This document shows positions 62,143-64,000 of a stretch of DNA of 64,000 bases, in pieces (positions within the stretch are counted from its first letter, which is position 1; the number at the start of each line of letters is the position of its first letter). A model generated the notes under the pieces. It worked only from the letters and a program-made list of their open reading frames with translations. It was not told the DNA's origin and did no database searches. A program made the translations under genes and the position numbers. Source of the DNA: Edolisoma coerulescens (Eukaryota > Chordata > Aves > Passeriformes > Campephagidae); assembly GCA_013397115.1 (NCBI GenBank), contig VWZW01002467.1:158820-222819 (forward strand), written 5' to 3'.

Positions 62143-63213
62143 TTTGTTACCTCTACAGGCAACAAACAAATTTGTTCAAGAACAAACATAAAGTTAACAG
62201 TGTTACTTTTGGTCATTCTCTGTAGTATCTGAATTTGCACCAAGCAGAGTGTGTAACAACCAAAGGAGACACTTGGATCTGTTCCAAGGGACAAAAGAAA
62301 GACACTGGTGGGACACCAGCCTCACCCTGGGAAGGCCAGGAGCAGCCTGGCCCACTGTTGGCTGAGTTGTCACTCTTAATTTGAGGTTATTATCTTAGTA
62401 TCAGACCAACCCCATTCTCACATTCCTACCCTCCAGACAAATTCAACAGGTACAGATTTGAATACCCCACAAATGTGAAACAGAACATACGAATAATTAC
62501 TCTCATTTGCATAATTATCTGTGGCGTTTTAAAGAAAATGTCACAATCTGTAGCATATTTGGGAGAAAAATACAAGAAGTACATTTGTGATAAAGAGTTT
62601 CTTGTACAAAAAAGAAGAAAAATAAGAGAACAAAGATTTTCCTGGGCATTTTAAAGCACTCCAGACAGCTGTGCTAGGAACGAGACACAATTCACGTAAG
62701 TTACTGCTGTCACTTACAGGAACATTTTGGGTTCAAGTTTTTCCCTTGCCCATCTGTTACCTGCAGGGCTCCCCTGCCCGCCCCAGGGGAACTCAGGGAG
62801 GTGAGAAGCAGTCAGTGATCTGTAACCTCCTCAGGCTCTCTCCATTCCCCGTGCAAAAGCAGAAGTGATGACCGGGTGTAACACGGGCAGCTCCAGAGAG
62901 GAGGAACTCCCAGAGCCTGCCTGACATCACAAAGCACTCAGTAGGAAACACTTTTCTTTCTCTCTTTGCTCCATGTTCTTTTTTGATCTTCGTATGTTTT
63001 CTACAAACCTCAAACTGTCAGAAGTTTGAGACAATCTATTCTTTCACTATCTGGGCACTTGAACTCGTCCTCCTACATCCCTCCAAAAGGAGGCCAAGTA
63101 TTTTTCATCAAAAAGGCTGCTATTCCCCAAGAAGTCCAACCCAAACCTCTAAGAACCAGCATCTGCTAAACTAACACCATAACCTGTATTTTTGCAGGGG
63201 ACTCAAGAGGAAG

Positions 63214-63972
63214 ATGAAGACCAAGAGATGCAGTAACCCACACCTGGCCTTCCTTGTCACGATCATCTTCTGCCTGTGGCTGCAAACGAGTGCCAACCAC
63301 ACCAGTTACCCTCAGCTCAGAGATGAAACCTGGAGTCCCATCAGCCAAAACCTCAGTGGGAGCCAGAACAGAACAGAAGCAAGCACAAATTCTCCTCTGA
63401 GCCTCAATTTCAGCAGCCAAACGACTACTTCTGAAACGCAGAGTACCCTGCCATTCTTCTCCTCCACAAAGGCCCAAAATTCAACTTCCCCTGCCCTGAG
63501 TGCAGTTTCCACCACTGGAGGACTGGGGAAAAGCAGCAAACCCAAGAGCCCACTGACCAAAGAAACCTGTGAAGACAATAAGTCTCTCATACTGATTTGC
63601 TTCATTATCATTGCAGTTCTTGTGCTCATCTGCACCTGCCTCTTTCTGTCCACAGTTGTAGTGGCCAACAAAATGTCCTATCTCAAAAGAGCCCAGCAGG
63701 GCAAACGCAGGCCCAGGAGCAATGGTGACCTCCTGGCCACCAGCAGCCTATGGCCCATGGCAGCAGGAACGTGGCAGAGGATGCCCAAGGAGACAAGTGG
63801 GACTGAGCTGATTATGCAGGAGCTGATATCAGGGAGGGATGCTGGGAACCGAAGGAAAACCGAAGATGAAACTACTGAGAAACTCACCAAAGCAGCAGAT
63901 AATGAACAAGAAAGCAAAGAACCATCCCAGTCACACAAACCCATTTTAACCAATTTTGTAGTTGAGATTTAA
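63214..63972 (+). CDS. EVI2A: EVI2A, single-pass membrane protein (complete CDS)
   Basis: The ORF of 252 codons is preceded by an acceptor (TTTTTGCAG|GGG, exon from 63198), leaving 16 bases of 5' UTR before the ATG. Residues 1 to about 27 form a signal peptide (HLAFLVTIIFCLWLQTSA). The extracellular part (28-122) is Ser/Thr-rich with five N-glycosylation sequons (N28, N46, N52, N65, N89). The membrane segment is at about 124-150 (ICFIIIAVLVLICTCLFLST). The basic juxtamembrane and tail motif GKRRPRSNGDLLATSSLWP matches human EVI2A (GKRQPRSNGDFLASGLWP). The ectodomain is divergent, while the membrane and tail are well conserved. The human protein is about 236 residues. Its role is poorly known; it is thought to act at the surface of blood cells. 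The gene lies antisense inside NF1, as in mammals. The polyadenylation site is beyond the window. Confidence 0.93.
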   Translation: MKTKRCSNPHLAFLVTIIFCLWLQTSANHTSYPQLRDETWSPISQNLSGSQNRTEASTNSPLSLNFSSQTTTSETQSTLPFFSSTKAQNSTSPALSAVSTTGGLGKSSKPKSPLTKETCEDNKSLILICFIIIAVLVLICTCLFLSTVVVANKMSYLKRAQQGKRRPRSNGDLLATSSLWPMAAGTWQRMPKETSGTELIMQELISGRDAGNRRKTEDETTEKLTKAADNEQESKEPSQSHKPILTNFVVEI

Positions 63973-64000
63973 TTCACACTCAGGTAAAAATTCATCTTTT

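Larger units (their letters stand above)
60082..64000 (-). other. NF1 intron 36 (partial), host of EVI2A
   Basis: The intron upstream of NF1 exon 37 runs past the right edge. In mammals this large intron holds EVI2A, EVI2B and OMG on the opposite strand, with EVI2A nearest exon 37; the same order would put EVI2B and OMG beyond position 64000. Apart from EVI2A, I see AT-rich unique sequence and one CA microsatellite. Confidence 0.85.

Noticed and set aside
60300..64000. Search for EVI2B and OMG
   Set aside because: No leucine-rich-repeat or EVI2B-like frame is present. They would be beyond the right edge.
1..64000. CRISPR arrays, tRNA or rRNA genes, full transposons, viral genes
   Set aside because: No repeat-spacer pattern, no cloverleaf with intact A/B boxes that I could recognise, and no polymerase or transposase frames.

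Overview
This window is vertebrate chromosomal DNA, most likely from a bird. It contains multi-exon genes with GT-AG introns, CpG-rich promoter DNA, long 3' UTRs and compact introns. The protein sequences align closely with mammalian AKAP1, NF1 and EVI2A as I remember them. There is no bacterial, phage, CRISPR or operon content. Human comparisons (exon lengths, protein sequence, gene order) are from memory; no database was searched. All exon edges were worked out by hand from splice sites, reading phase and protein similarity.

Layout. (1) Positions 1 to about 16.9 kb: no protein-coding gene was found. GC-rich unique sequence alternates with AT-rich unique blocks that look like candidate conserved noncoding elements, plus a few simple repeats. 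This lies 3' of AKAP1, on the side where MSI2 sits in mammals. (2) About 16.9-34.73 kb, minus strand: AKAP1, a mitochondrial A-kinase anchoring protein. Its ten coding exons (17701-25326) encode a complete 867-residue protein with an N-terminal outer-membrane anchor, an RII-binding helix, a KH domain and a Tudor domain. The noncoding first exon and promoter fall in a CpG island interrupted by 250 N (34730-34979); a splice donor is visible at the gap edge. (3) About 35-38.6 kb: intergenic, no gene recognised. (4) About 38.6-60.1 kb, minus strand, continuing past the right edge: the 3' part of NF1 (neurofibromin). It comprises 22 coding exons, matching human exons 37-58, from the CRAL-TRIO (Sec14) domain to the stop codon, followed by a long 3' UTR. 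(5) About 61-64 kb, plus strand: EVI2A, nested antisense in the NF1 intron upstream of exon 37. This is the same nested arrangement as in mammals; EVI2B and OMG would be expected beyond the right edge.

The genes are not an operon. AKAP1 scaffolds PKA and RNA at mitochondria, neurofibromin is a RasGAP, and EVI2A is a single-pass membrane protein of blood cells. I did not find a previously undescribed system. The points most worth checking are a GC-AG intron in AKAP1, a 22-bp G-rich minisatellite right beside an NF1 splice donor, a 15-bp GC-rich minisatellite in the presumed NF1 3' UTR, a candidate ETS/RUNX-type EVI2A promoter with a noncoding first exon, and the close AKAP1-NF1 adjacency.
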